Shown: piece by piece, positions 1-15,349 of the stretch
Position numbering within the stretch: position 1 is the first letter of the stretch
How the letters are laid out: every line of letters begins with the position of its first letter
Assembly: GCA_013398955.1 (NCBI GenBank)
Contig: VWPU01004541.1
Location: forward strand, 162,548-226,547
Length of the DNA: 64,000 nt
Source: Callaeas wilsoni
Lineage: Eukaryota; Chordata; Aves; Passeriformes; Callaeidae
Direction: 5' to 3'
Notes under the pieces: generated by a model
Told to the model about the DNA's origin: nothing
Seen by the model: only the letters and a program-made list of their open reading frames with translations
Databases searched by the model: none
Program-made: the position numbers and the translations under genes

Positions 1-24
1 AGGGACGGGGAGGGACGGGGACAG
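1..24 (+). repeat. G-rich 10-bp tandem at the left edge (truncated)
   Basis: Two copies of AGGGACGGGG followed by ACAG. The array probably continues outside the window. Four G-runs of three or four within 20 bases form a G-quadruplex-capable motif on the plus strand. Confidence 0.7.
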
Positions 25-1718
25 ACCAAGGACACGCCACTGGTCCCTGCCACAGGCTCTGTTTGATGGAGCCTTGGGGTCACCCTTTCATGTGATGTTC
101 TCCAGCTCATGAGAATCCACTCCTGCCAGCTCTGATTGACCTTCACAAGTGTCCCAGTCACAGGATTTCCAAGATTTTCCAAACGCTATTTGATGAACCC
201 ACAGGCACTCTAGCTCTAGTGATTGGAAGGGAATGCTGCAGTCTACAGTGTTGGTGATGCTACAATTCAAAGGAAAGAGACAATTTTTTCCTAGATTTGC
301 CTTCACTTGGATAAAAGGGAATCCACTGCAATACAAAACAGAAATCTATGTTAAAATAAAACTCACAATGTGAGATGTCCTGAGTCTGAGAAAGCCAGAC
401 AGGCAGATTTGACACACTAATTTTATTTGCCATTTTGAAAATTCTTTTCCAGCATAACTGAATGAAAGGTGTGCTGCCCATGCCAAGAAATATTAGGGGG
501 GGAATTGAAAATCTGGAAAAGGATTGAAAGACTCATTTGAAGCACCTTTTTATTTAGAGTAGGCAATTAAATATCACAAGGCAAAATACTGAAAGCCGTA
601 TTACTTCTAAATTTCAGTTTTGAAAGCAGGTCCTCTAACTGATATTTATTTCTGTTTCCAAACCTATAACATAAAGCAATTGCATTTCCTAGATTTTATA
701 AGTCTACAAATAAAGTTACAAAACATTTAATAAAATTACTGAATAAAAACATATGCTTCTCATTTTCCAAAGTTTTGTTTAGCAACAAACTTATTTTCTA
801 TTTCTGAACCTATAATAAAATAAAAAATGTAACAGTAATAATATCAACAATACCAATGCCTTCCATGTTTAATGGTTTCATTTCCTTCTTATGGAGATAT
901 GGCAATGGGCAAAAAAAAAAAATTAAATACAATAATTTTCCTCCATGTGACTCCTAGTCCCATCCTAAACGTATAGAAACTGAAACATTTTATCTTCAAG
1001 TACTCACAATTCTTAAACCACCACAGGCCCCAGTTCATCAGCATCTAAAGAATGTGTTTAATGTTAATCATAAGCAGTTTTTCTGGCATCAGCCAGTCCT
1101 GTTGGCTTCAGTTGGGCAATCCAAGGCATTATGAAAATATCTGAGTGCCCTTCTGAACTGGGACACGTGCCTGAGGACAGAGGTAGGAACATGCACCTGA
1201 ATACATTGACGGTCGTGGCTTCCCCTCATGCATCCTGGCCTTTAGGTCCTTTATGTTCTGATGGAAACTACTCCAACTCTGTACTTTCAAGCTTACTAAT
1301 CTGTTGCTAAATCAAAAAAGGTTAGCAGTTCTGAGGTCTGAAGATAGATGTCTGGATAGATTTTGGGTGCCACAAGCTAAGCAACACAGCTCTCGTGGGC
1401 ATGCTGGTGACACTGGTGCCCAAGCTGTTCTGACAAGGCAGGATGTGTAAACCCACATATCTGCCTAAACCCAGATAGCTTTAGTTTTATTTAATAAATA
1501 TCACTCCAGTAGAAGGGTGGGAGTGCTCAGTCTCTCACTAAAAAACCAACAGGATGTAAGAGAACATGAAAACACCTTAAACTGAAAATAATTTTGTAAA
1601 TCTACATAAACAATTACTGATGCTGCTCCTTGGAGTAGCACTAGAAAGGGCTGGTAGAATTCACTGAACTCTGTAAACTAGATGCCAATGCAAACCACTC
1701 TATGAGCACTCAATATCT

Positions 1719-1752
1719 ACAGCTAAAAAGTAAATACACAGCTAAAAAGTAA
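1719..1752. repeat. Short tandem duplication, 19-bp period
   Basis: ACAGCTAAAAAGTAA occurs at 1719-1733 and 1738-1752. Confidence 0.85.
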
Positions 1753-4700
1753 TGCAGTGAACCCACACATTCTGTTTAAGGCTGTGGCTCCTCCAGGGGA
1801 CAGTACCCATCACCAAACTGAGGCATCTGTTTCACACTGTTCTTGAAACCACCCCATGCCCTCCACAAAAATTAGCTCATTTTTACCTTGATCCAGTGCA
1901 TTGATGGTTAAAGTCAAAAGCGAGGAAGCAGAATGGGGCATCTAACAGCCCTAATTATGGTGTTCTTGGCTCCCAGAGCCAAGATAGCATCTTTGTAATT
2001 TAGCTGGTGCAATTAATAATTTCTGATGTCAGCAAAAGTCTACTCAACCATAACCTGAAGCTGAAATGTTTGGGCTTTCCTTTCTTTATTTGATCAATCA
2101 CCTGAAACTTCACTTTGCTTACTAAAAATTACGAATAAAAAAAAATAATTAAAATCTTAAAAGTGTATTATATATGAAAATTATACAACCACCCACTTAA
2201 ACCCCACCCCCATCATCACTTAAAAACTCCCACGACGCTGCCTCCTGCTCCCTATGAAACCAAGCACCTTCCTCTGCCTCCCCACCTCACTCTGCTCACC
2301 CTAATGCAACATTGCTACTGCACATCGCCCACATACAGCACCAGATCAACTGCCCAAAGCTGCTTCTTCAAACAGGTTTGCAAAGCTGTTAGGCTCAGAC
2401 TTGTATTTTTCCACAGTCTATCAGCACTTTTCCATCTTGCATAATCATCATCCACAGAATTGGCTCTTCTTTGTCAACTTGGACAGCACGCAAAGTCATT
2501 CTGTGATCCTCACGACAGCCCCTCTCACTGCAGAAATCTTCCCCCTTCGCAAAGGAGTCATTAAAATCCTTCTAAATAACGCTATTGTTGAAGGCTGAAA
2601 ATGCACCTTCTCTACGGATGGGTGTGGATTTTAATTTTGTTGGATCTTCACTCAAAACCAAAATTACAATGAGCTGCTGAAAAGTACATTTGTCCAAGAA
2701 AGGGCCTTGGGGCTCTACGATATTTCAAGTGGAAACATGGCAATTATCGTCTTCTATTTAAAAATTTAACTATTTATGAGTTGATAGGTGAACAACAACA
2801 ACAAAAAAGGTCAAGGCACAAAATGACTGAAACTTCACAGCATCTTCAAGGATTTAAAAGGAAAAATTAGATGTGCTATAACATGAGACAGTAAATACTG
2901 CAGTTTCCACTGTGTTCTTCTGGGATTTCCTACAGTAGTGAGAACTGGGCCAGAAATCCAGAAAGCACACACAGACCCTTGCAGAGTTTTCCTTTCAAAC
3001 TGTTCTGAAAGGGAAACATATCCATTTGCAAAAGAATAGATGGAAATCTACTTCAAGAGAAGTTAATTTAATTAATGTGTTTTACACTGTTATTAATCAC
3101 CCACCTCCCCCATGTCTGCAGTTACTCTCTTATTACATCTCACTATAGGTATTTTAACATAAACCACTTCGTTTCTTACCAAAAGAGGAGCCCAGGGACA
3201 GGACTGTTACCTTGAAACACTCTGTAAAGCCAGACCAAGAAAAGTAAACCAGGAAAAATGAATACAGAGCCTTTCCAGTTGTTCTTTCTGGAGCAGAATC
3301 TAATCCTTTTAATGACATTTTTTGGTGCAGAGTTAAAGTGCTGGAAGTGTGCTCTGAGCTACTCAGACGTTTTCATGTTTAGTGACTATTGGGGTTACTG
3401 CCAGCAAGCTGAACTGCAGCTCTCTGTCAAGCTCTGTTTAGAATTCATCCAAGATAAGGTTTCAGGATTTACATTTAAAATACCTATTTGTAAAGGGAAT
3501 AACTCACAGAACAAAATTAATCAGTGTTGAAAAATTTGGGTAAGAAAAGATTTGGAGAAGCTAGAAAACTGCACATGCTCTTTTCATTTAATCTTCTTAT
3601 ATCAGTGCTAATAACCTTATAAAAATAACACTGGATTTTATTTTGTCCCTTAAAATCTAACCAGGAATTTGACCAAGCCATTGACAAACTTGAACACAGC
3701 TGAGCACACACACAGAGGACCTGCTAAAAATCCACCTGATCTCAAGGAGTTAAAACACCCTAAATTTTCATGAACCGATTTGAGTTTCCACCAAAACTCA
3801 TTGCATCCTGCTCTGAAGCTGAAATTCCAAAGGCCCCTTCTTCACCTGCACTCCGCGCCCCTTCAGCCCATGGCTCTCTGGGGTCACCGAGCCAGCAGCC
3901 AGCACAACTGTATTCAGTTGCAAAACGCCTGACTGGTGGAACTTGTTTTTTTGGCCATTGTTCACAACCAGGGTTCCTCTGGTACCTCCACAGCCTCGGG
4001 GAAGGGGAGGAAAGCAAGGCACTGCATGTGACCCAGGTGCTGCAGGAACTCCCAGCTAAGTCTGCAAAATTTAGTGTACAATACCACAACCAGCTACCAG
4101 CCCCTTTTTCTTGCACTCACAACCTATAAATCAGATCTCCCCATTTACTGTTCTGTCTGAAGACTTACTGTGTGTTTATAAAGCTGTTTACAGACCAGCT
4201 CTACACTGGGTGCACAGAGCACCCCTTGGCCAGCTGCACTCTCACCTCCCAGCTTTGGAAGCCATGGGATTGATGCTCGTCCCTGGTCATGTTTGTGTCA
4301 CTACGATGACTCCAGCGAAAGCTGGAAACAAAATCAGTGTCTTCATATCTCGACAAGGTCAGTGTTAAATCCCAGTCATCACGTTAACGAGATGTGCTTT
4401 GTTTGTTCTGCCTTTGTTTCCATGACAGTAAGAAGTGCTGAGAAAACTCCTCTAATCAAAGTCAGAAATCCTTGTTTACAGACAAAGCCTCAGGTGCCTT
4501 CCAGAAAATAAATCCCTGTGAAGTGTCCATGTGACAGCAATGGACTGCACAAATCCAGAGGTCAAGCCCAGGCGGCTGGGGATGCGGTGATGGACGGCCC
4601 CAGCTCCCTGCGGTCCCCGCGACGAGGGGATGAGGGAACGGGGAGGAGGCCCCTGGCAAAGATCTAGCTGTAGGTCACCACTGCAATACGCCTCCTACTC

Positions 4701-7622
4701 CCTCTCAGCAAGGTCCCAGCCCAAAGCCCTCGTGACTCCAGGCAGGCAGAGAAGGTGGCCTGCCCAGGGCACAGAGAATTGTGAAAACCAAAGACTTGAT
4801 TGTGCGGGTTGCTCACCCTGCCTTACTCACCAGAACTTCTTCCTTACGACTTACTTACTTCTCCCCCAGAAGCAGATACTCTGGGTCGCATCACCCCTCA
4901 TACAAAGACACAATTCAAGACCTAAAGAAGGGGCAAGCATCTACCACGTGGGGCTTGGAATCTCCTGCCGGTTTGTTTTCCAACTAGTACACTGTTCCTC
5001 CTCCTTCTCCTTGGTACAAACTGCTGCTCGCTTGGGTAGTTTTCTTGCAAGAGATTGTTTGCTGCCACAGCTCAGGAAGTCACTTACTTCTGCACCTTTG
5101 GATACTGCATCTCCAGGATAGCATTTGTAGACTCTGTCTGACTCTCCTTAAGATGTCTGGGCCACATGTTAATGGTGACAGAGTTTCTGACACCCACCTC
5201 AAGCAGCTCCAGCACTGGGCTGAGCTGGTGAGAGATCAGCAGGTCACCAGCAGTTACTGGTACATGGCAGCTGCTTCACCAGAGGCTCCGAAACACAATA
5301 AAAACAGGGTTAAACACCAAGAAGAAAAAGAATAGATTAGCTAAATTCTTACAGGACTGACGTAACAAAAACATGGAAGGAAAGGAATGAAGGGCAGTAT
5401 GGAAACAAAACTGTGCAAGATGCATTTAAATTCCCTGCTGCTGAGTGTGCTTTTGAAAGACTCAAGGAGCTGGACCCACCTGTCCCATGGCCATCTGCCT
5501 CCTGATCAGGGCCACTCACCCACCCACTCCCCCAGAACAAGTCGGCAACTGGGACCACTGGACATCCTTACCCAGGAAGAGGCGGATTGAACACTCCCAG
5601 AGCCAAAATCTGCAGCTAGCAGGTAGAATATGGCTCCTTTGCTTCCCACCTTCTTTTAATCCATCCTAACACTGTAACTCCACCACTGACACCAGTGCAA
5701 ATCTTTTAGGTCTGCAGACTGTAACCCCAAGCAAGAAACACACCGGCACAAACTGAAGACAAGATATATATGCATGAAGACTCAGGGCAATTCCCAGTCA
5801 CTATTCTGCTTTTCCCTACTCAGACGGCACTGCAAAGCTTCCATACAAATTGATCAAGGCCAAAACCTGTGCACAGCAAAACCGACTTCACACATGAGAA
5901 CTGCTCCTGTCTCCCAGCAGCATCAGCTGCAGCTGAGCATATGGAGACAAATATAATACACAGTTGTACCATCAGGAAAAAAAAAGGAGAAAAACAACAG
6001 AAATTGTCTTTCTGAATGCATGGCAGCCTGCTGAAATATGCCTTAAAATAAAAGCTGAGCTTGGAAATAAAAGAAGTGTTAATTTGATCACAGGGCACAG
6101 CACTATCCCTCAGAAAGCAAACCACTGAAAAACAAGTTGTTATCACACCAGCGATTTAGAGAACAAACAGACACATAATCAAGTAAAATATTTTATTCTT
6201 TGTAAAATGGAGCTGTGTGGAAGATGTCAGCTACTACCAACCCTGAAAGCAGTTTTTTTGTCCTAGCAGAACAGCAACATCCTAAATACCACCAAAAACT
6301 CCTGGCTCATGTGAGCCTTTAAAATTAGGCTTATTTGGAAAGAGCTACAAAAAGGAAAGGGATCTTACAACCATACTCAGACAAATCAGGAAGCCATCAG
6401 AAATTTGCACAGGAGTGAGAAGAAGAACTGGATATTATGTACTAAAAAGCAAGTGCACTCTGGGCTGGGATCTGGCCTGAAACAGACTCACACACGCCTT
6501 TGTTTCCCTGCAGAGTGAGCTCATTCCCACAGAGGTTCCTCCTTTGCACAGAAAACAGACTTACAGTGCTAAAATATAACAAAGCCCCATAGTTTTCTGA
6601 GGCTAAAAGCCTGCAACACTAGTGCAAAGATAGCCGGCTAGATTGCAACCTTTCAGTATCAATAAATCTCACAGAATCACAAAATTAAGCCAGAAAAAGC
6701 AAACACAGTAATAGCTGTCAGTTCTCACATAGGAAACTTTCTATCACGTTATTCAAATATTTGCAATCTATTAAAAAGATATTGATTTCATGCAGCATAC
6801 AGCAATTGAAAAGGAACAGTGCAGGGAGAAAGCTGCTCAGATTTATCCATCATCTAACGTGCTTCCACTGCTGCCAGTACTTGCAAAGCTAAACCTCCTT
6901 ACTCAAAGGTGTAACACAACACACTCCCGTGCTTTCAAAAGTGCAGAAAATCTCTTACCTTGCAATATTCCCTGGCCAAAGCACTTCTCCACCTTGTTGC
7001 CCATGAAGAATTCCAGGAAAGGGGCTCAGATTTATTTTGCAGGTTGATACCTTCATTAGGCTACCATCCAATACCCCCCCCAAAATAAACCAGCCTGTAA
7101 CTTGACTATCTAGGAAGAGACTTGGAAAAAAAAAAGTTGGAGCAAGGTTGTTTTCCAACAGAGCCCTCCACATTCAGCAGCTCTGAGAGACACTGGAAAG
7201 TAAAGCCTAGCTAGAAGGTGATCATCAGAAACTTCCCCTGGAAAGAAATCTGATCCCTCAACAAAATTAACCTCTGAAGTGCTGAAAAAGCGAGAGGTCA
7301 AGACTTTCTGCTGGGACTAGGTCATCTGTGAAAGCTGTAACCTGATGGCAGTAACCAGGCAGACTGGTGCCTCCAGATCATGTACCGTATCCCACCAAGT
7401 AAAAGCTCATGTCAGCAGCCCTGGACTTGGAGGTACTAAATGGCACTGTTTGATCTCAGCTCAAAGACTACAACCTCTAAAAGGATTTTTCCTACTCTGC
7501 TTCTACAGAGGGGTTCAACAATGGGACTGCTGAAGCAAGTATTGTTTTATGTGAATGTAGCAGGAGACACACCTAAAATGTTTTAATACAAAATATTTGG
7601 AATACTGGTAATTTTCTTTTTG

Positions 7623-7642
7623 TTTTTTTTTTTGGGGGGGGG
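7623..7642. repeat. T-run/G-run junction
   Basis: Eleven T followed by nine G. It is a homopolymer junction in an intron with no adjoining element recognised. Confidence 0.9.
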
Positions 7643-10600
7643 TGGTGTAGAAAAACATTTGCAATAGGAATGGTAATGAAAATAGCAATTTATCCACTGA
7701 TATCTCCTGCAAAGAACTTAAGAAACGGAGACAAGATATGCAATAGTAATCTGACTCTTATTCAGCATTTTAAAGTAAGGGGGGCTTATTACTTCCCTTT
7801 ATTTCAAATAGAATAGAGATGGCTATTTATAAATATTTGGTTGATAAAAAATTCTGGTAGTTAGCATTCAAAACTCTTATTTTAGTCTAATATAAATATT
7901 TTCTGACAGGATTCTTCCAAGCGCTCTGCATTCTGATAAACATGTGGGATTTTTTTTTTTCCTAACATGGGAAATCACACCAGCTCTATTTACCACAAGT
8001 AGTAGTGCTCAGAGGCAGTAATTACCCTCATTCTGCATGAACAAAACCTGTAAACCTTAGAAAACCTGTAAGAGACAGTGAGAACTGGAAAGCTGGTCAC
8101 TTGTAGTCCACGTGGACTCATCACTCATGGAGTCTCCTGTGTGCTGAGGGGCACCGAGTCAGAAATGATACATGTACCCCAAAAAGAGAAATACAAGAAA
8201 TAGAGGAAAACACAGCGGTGTTGGATAACCGTGGCTGGTTTGGCATGGAAGGCAGTGCTGGAGCTTGGAGCAGAAGACTCTTGTGAAGAGTCAGGGAGCC
8301 CAGGGGAGTCTGGAGAACCGAAGGGCTGGCTCCAGGTCACTTGAGCAGAACGGAATCAGTGGCAGGAGCACTACAATGAGAAGAGTCCTTGGAACAGGCG
8401 AGGCCATCTCCACTACTACAGGGAGATTGTTCACTAAGTAAGAAATGACACTTCTAATCTAGCTAGGATGGATTTCTCTTGCCAGCGAGGTCACCAGCAA
8501 GGGATCCTGCTATGGAAAGGAGATGGGAAGCCTTTAGGATGGAGGAAATGGAGAGAACACAACGCTGTTGCCTTAGCCTCACCTCAAGAAAATAATGAAT
8601 CACTCAGCCCAAAACCAAAAAGAAGAGTAGGAAAGAGTAGTGAGAAGTCAACTATACCATTATATATTTATTAACTCGGCTTTAGTACCTTGGTCCTAAA
8701 TAAACCATACCTTTTAGCACAACACTGTAATGTTGGTTGAAAGAGTTAAAATGCAAGAATTCAAAGGTTATAAAACAAAAGACTTTGTGGAGATATTCTG
8801 CTGCCAAAACCTTCAAATAAATGAGCCGCAGTCTGAGCTTGCCTTTCTGCGCTGGAGTCTGTATTTTAGTGGCTACTGTGTAACTATGGCAACACAGAGG
8901 ACGGGTAATTTAGAGGCCGGTGGATGTGACAACTCGCAATTTAGAACAATGCTAATAATAAAAGTGGCTTGGGAAAAGCATCATTTAACACGAACGTCTG
9001 TGCTTTAAAATTAAAAAGGCCCGTTTGCTTAATTTTAAAAATTTTAGATTTTTTTATTAAGCTGGATAATTACCTATATTGTGTTAGTCTGGTGATGAAA
9101 AAAAGGTAGAAACATGACTCTTGTGCTTTTTCTTCGTCTGCTCCCTACAGTGCAGCAACCCACCCCCTTTGTGATGTGCACATGTACAAATGCAAAGCTG
9201 CTGAACTCACTATCTTTGCTGAAGATTAGGCAAGAATCACATGGCTTTTTTAAAAGAAAGCTATGTATGATCCATAAAGAAAGAGAGAAAAGATCCTCAT
9301 GGACTATTATCATTCCTTTTTTGCCTCTGGTGCATTTTAACTGCTATCCTTTATAAAAGAATCCTGTAAACTGCTTCTCATTCCTTATTTTAATTGCTGA
9401 ATAGTGAGTAGAGATAACTCTCAGATATGACAGGTACTTAAAAGAATCACAACTGCAACAGTAAAGCTTTCTTTTCATCCCTAACACCCTTCCTGTCTTC
9501 CTCCAAATACCTCTCACGAGTGATGCTTCTCAGTCATCTGCCCATGCAGTTGTATAGGAAATTAGTGACTGACTCATTGCTAATGGTAAGAATAGCCAGA
9601 AATATTCTGATTTTAAAAAAAATCAAGTCTGAAATTGTAACCTAGGGGAAGGAAAGAAAAAAAAAAAAAAAGAACCAGGACACTGCATCTGTTGAATCTC
9701 TGGCTCCACATAAAGCCAAATTCACGAGACGAATGTACAGCACTACACTCACACCCATCTACAGCCCCATTGTCCTTCCCTTCCCTGGCAGTCCTTCCAC
9801 TGCAAAGGAAGGATTTTGCAACGTAATACCCATAACGCTAAATACAGAGGGATGTTTCCAGATGAATTTTACATGTAGCAATAATCACAGTTTTATGGGT
9901 CAGGAAGTTCAGAAGATTAGTCTGTTATGGCTGCAGTGCACAAAAGCGTTTGTGTTAGAAGTTCCACATAGCAATGGGGTGAGATAAGCTGTGAACAGCT
10001 TTACATTAAGTTCTTCTATGGTAGTTAAAGTTGGGGAGAAGTAAAGAGACCCCAGGTATTAATTTACCTAAAGAACAGCTGCTTAGAAAAGGCTGCAAAG
10101 TGTCCTAATACTCAGTGTCATAAAATCACTGCACCTCCATCCAATCCCTCCCTCCTTCCCCCCACACCCGCGTGCTATTCCCATTAACCTCAGGCACAAC
10201 TGCGATCCTGGGCACAACTGAACTAAATCTGCTCACAGCAAAAAAAAAACCAACAAAAAAACCACCCCACTTATCAAAGAAATGCCTTGCTCCATTTTAT
10301 TTGCAAAGGCCTAAACCCACAATTACAGGTTTGCGTTCTAGGTTAAGGCAGCTCAAATCTTGCAGCATTTCAAATACTCCCTTGGAGAACACCAAAACAC
10401 CTGAAAATTGTGCGTTTACTGCAATACGTCAATTTCCTTTTTATTTTTGCTTCTCAGTAGCTGAGATCTATCAGTTAGGATCTTATACAACGTCTGCATT
10501 TGATAACTGGAATGATTATAGAAGTGACACAAGCAGCATAGGCTGTAAAGACATCCCACTTCACAGATTTTGGAAGCTGTTGGATAAAGTGTGGCATGAG

Positions 10601-13600
10601 GCATCTGCCACATCTTGCCCTGGAAGAGACTCCATTACCACTGGGTAAACCAATGGCTTAAAATAATCTCAATAGTAATTTTTAAGATTTCTTTTTCATC
10701 ACTTTCCTCCTAAAGGACATTAAGATTATTTAAATGAAAAAAAAAATACATCTGTAACACCAAAACATACTCTGAACAGACTCAAACATGCTTTTGAACA
10801 TACTTCTATGCTTTGAACTAGAGCACGTGGAACAATAATACACCTTTTTAGAGTACTTTCACTGATTGAGTATCTGCATGAGAAAATAAAAGCAGGACTA
10901 CAGCAGCACTGGTGCACCATTACAACTCTTACATATTATACTGTAGGGCTAAAATTCTATGTAACAACCTAAACAAATTACCTTTGCATTGAAGTGCATT
11001 TTTTAAAAAATAAACTAAAAAAAACCAAACAACAAAGAAGCCCCAACCTATTCAACTCATGTGTAACTGTTAATCCTAGGAAAGTATTTCCAGCTAAAAC
11101 CAGAGGAACAATGGCAGCAACATCAACTCTCAGGAGGAGGTATAGTAGAAAATAAAACCTAGCTGCTACAACCCTGCGGATTTTCAGTGTGGTTCCAAAG
11201 GGAGCTTGGAAGACAGGAAAAGTAGGACTGGAAAATGAAGCTCCATTTTTAAATTCCCCTTATTCTGCCGAAGGAAAGAGGCACTGAGCTTGCAGACTGA
11301 TGAGGGATATCTGCTCGGAAACACTCCTCCCATTCTTAAGTCTCAATGGGAAGAGTCCTCTGTTGCCTCAGGCTTTCCTAAGAGCAGACAATTATATTAT
11401 GGTGGTGCTTTGTGGATTTATTTATCTGTATAAGTGAAGGCATGAAGTGTAGAACACTTTGGGGTTTTGTTCAAATCGCTCAGATGGTATCACACAGAAG
11501 AAAGTAAAAAGGAGCCATCAGCGTGTGCTGCTGCATGGGCATGTATTGTAACGCACAGGAACTGGGCAAGGAGATGTTTAGGGAAAGGGAACTCTGACCC
11601 CCAGGAGACTGTGAATTTGACCAGGAAACTCAAATACGGGATAATATTAATAATTATTGCACAGTATGGGACAGACTTAGCATCCACCTCCAAGGAACTG
11701 CTTTTCTCTGAGCAACCATTAAGGAATGCCCCAACTTCCTCCGACAAGGTGAGATGCGTGCCTGACGGAGAAGAAAAGACTATTTGTGTGTGTGTAATGT
11801 ATGATTAAAAATGGTTTTATAACATTTCAACATGTACTTCAAAGATTGTTTTAAAAATGCCAGTAGCCTCCACAGAGCACTCGTGTTGACACAGTTGTGA
11901 GGCATACTTTTCACTATGCCCACTTCAAATGAATAAGCACATCAGAGTGAAAAAATACAAATGGCTACTTTCTAGAAAGAAAAAAAGGCAGGGAACTGGA
12001 GAAAATCCAGTAAAAATGGGGGGATGCTGAACAGCAATTTAGCTTGCACATTCTTATCTGAGAGGAATTCCAAATGAATGCTGAATCCAGGGATTATACT
12101 TGGATGATCCAAAATGTTTCTATATTTAAACACATTACCAAGTCTCAAACTCCTTGAGTGAGAAATATAATCAACATATGAACTATATACACATGCATTT
12201 GGTTTTGCATCTATGATGTCTACGCTAATTTGTCCAGATATGGCAAATTAACAAACCCAACTAAAAATATATAGGATAAATAGCCCATTAGTAAGAACAG
12301 CCGATATAAAATGGAAAAAAACTTGATCTTAAAGTGCAGTTAATGTGGTGAAACACAAGAATGATGTATCATTCCCACTGCTTTAAATGCAAATTTCTTT
12401 GTCTCCTTCTCCAAACTATAAAAATCAGTCCTCTTTCCAAAGAACATAACACTGCCAAGCAAGATTTTAACACACATGCCACTGACTAAGGAAAAAAATT
12501 TAATTCTTGCAATCTAGACTGCTGAACAGAGTAACGGGAACTGCTACAATGTTGTAAGACTTCATTGTCTCCTGCAACCATTAAGATTTTCAGCTTGATC
12601 CCTACTAAAGGGAATTATAAACATAGTGCAGCTGGCATGAGCTCTTTCTTCTCAGGACTCTGAAAAAATGCTTTGGGGTGAATCTACGACAGATGCCAGC
12701 ATATCATTTACAGTCTGTTTTCTGAGCTTTCCAACATGTCTTTGTTGACAAGCAATACAGTGGAGAACAGAAACAGATATGAAAGAAGCTGTAAAATCAT
12801 AATCTAGGAGCAAGAGTGAGGTAGAGAACAGCTCAGAAAGAGAGAAAATTTGCATTACAGGATCTGTTTTGGCCAGCAGGTTCAGGGCACTGTGTCAGAG
12901 GATGCATTCAGGCCCAAGAAGGATATGCCAAGTGTGGTATCTACAGAACTACACTTAGATATTTCTGGCTGAACAAGCAGCTCTCCAAGTGGTTGTACTA
13001 TGGTTTCGAGAAGCCCTATAAAACTTGATTTAACCTCCTCACCCACACTCCCCCAATAAAATACTAAAATCATTACTGTTTAATCAATAGCAGTCATTAA
13101 CCATGTCAGGGCACCCACTGCAAAACCACTGCTGTCATTTGTACGCATCTTGTTATGATCAATAGAGTTTACCCATCTTAATTGCTTCAGCCTCCACCTA
13201 ATTAGATCTATCTCTGAATTCACAGCTGTTTATTGCTGTTGTGGATGTTGTAAAGCTCACACATCCCACTAGAAAAGTAAACTCATTTATTCTAATGAAA
13301 ATACGACTACTAAATCAAGCTACCCTCACGGTAGTGTTTGCAAGTCTTCTGTATCACTGAGTCTATAAACATTCAAACCATATAAACATTTCAACTGCAT
13401 AATCAGCAGAGAACAAAGATGAAAACTTTCAACTTCAACAAAAAATTATTTTCCCCTTATTCTTGGGAGTCCATTTGTGTTTTTGCTAATAAAACAAAGG
13501 CACCTACTCCACATATACAACACCAAGATGTTCCAAAGACTGTATCTGAGCCAAAAGACATGACTCCTTCTCAGGTTACCTTGCAAAGTACTTCCACTCT

Positions 13601-15349
13601 TTTAGATGTGCTTTTCCATGTGATTTGTTTTTTTCTAATTTTTCTTGCTTCTGTCCACCAAATAGAGTAACTTACCATTCCCAAATTCACAGTAGACTCT
13701 AAATATAATATAGAAATTTTGACATTTCCCCTCCCTGCCACTGTTATCTATGCCTGGGTACAAAAACTAAGGGTTTTTTTTCAGATTTATAATCTTCCTA
13801 ACACAGAATTAACTCAATCAAACCACTTACCTACAAGACAGCAGCTCCAACTAGTGCATACTTTTAAACAGAAGTTTCTCCTAGCTCTCAGGTATTGTTT
13901 AAAATGCTGACAACTCTTATGGACTCATTGCTGTAGAAGTAGATTAGAAATTCTTAATTAAGCAGCAAAAAAGCCCAAGTGTGGATGATAAGGGACTAAA
14001 TTTAAACTAATATTTAAAAATTGCAGCCAATTACAGGTGTGTCCTCCATGAAACTCCTTATCTCATAAACACCTGTGGTAATCACAACTTGCCTAGGTGA
14101 ACTTCTGACCTCAGCTAAGCCCTAATAAAATCTTAGCTGAAAATCACCTGAGAATGGTCCTTCAGACGAGAGTGTGGCAGCTGCATTTCAGAGAGCTGCC
14201 ATCAGCTTCACAGACGCTTGACTGGAGAAAAATTCAGCTGGTAGACTTGCTTTTAGCAAAAGGTCAACTTTTTAACTACTCCACCAGTTCCATTGCTCAA
14301 ACATACGGAGAAAACACTCTTGTTGCAAACGTAACAATGAAACCTTTTGCTCTTACTTGACCAGAAGATAAACACGTTTAGACTCTGCAGCTGGACACGG
14401 GAACACTGAAGGCAGTAACAACTGAATATTGACGTGGCGAGCTTCTGCATGTAACAGTTGATTTCTTTTGAAACTGAACTACTAATTCCAAATGCCTGTG
14501 CCTTGTAGGGCCCAGATTATCTGATGCCTGACATCGTTATCTGATACCTGAAAAATTAACCTGGTAATGAACTTTTACGTTATGTTCTTACAGTTTCCTA
14601 GCAGGTAAATATTTCTATCATATACCTTATGAAGTATGTGAGATGTTTAGTATGGAATGCCATATAACCATATAAACATTTTTTTCAGGGAGTAACTCTG
14701 CCCACATTATCCCATCTCTCCAAAGAGCCAGGTCCCACCTGTTCGTTCCCCACCTCAAGTCAGGATAAAACTACTAAATTCTGTGCTCTGGTAAAAGGTA
14801 CAGCAATGTTCACAAGCATGCACCTAGTAATCAGCCAACAAGGGGTTAATTATTATCATGCCTCACGGCATTATCACGCAACCTTTTGTTTCATTTTATT
14901 TTCTTTACTATCAGGTGCAAGGACGGATGCTGTCAGGGCCAGAAGTGACGCTAATCCTGGGCTCCTTCCACAATTGCCCCGGTATTCCTGGTTATCTCAG
15001 GGCTGTCTGGCTCTCTATTCTATCTCCTATTTATCTGCACGTGAAAACTTTGTAATATTCATTTTCATGCTGCATCATTTTACACATGAAAATGCCGAAG
15101 ACAAGACCTAAGATGTGCACTACTGGCTGTGTGCACAGCGTAATTAACATGTATATGACCTGTATTAGTGGCTACTAGCATAACAAGCGCTTATTATTCA
15201 TTGAGAAGCAACCGGAGCAGGCATCCCGCTGTGGTCTGACATCCTCCGTCCAAGCGGCACCATCTTTTCTCTCTCCGTTTACACATTCCTCTCTCCCCTT
15301 GCTGATTGCCAGCACAGAAAACAGGGAGGCTCCCTTCTGTGCCTTTGTT

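Noticed and set aside
3770..4129. 119-aa plus and 118-aa minus overlapping open frames
   Set aside because: No recognisable domain, no flanking splice or start context, and frames on both strands are open together, which points to base composition.
4630..5121. 163-aa plus-strand open frame
   Set aside because: No family resemblance; mixed composition and overlapping open frames nearby suggest chance in a slightly GC-richer intronic stretch.
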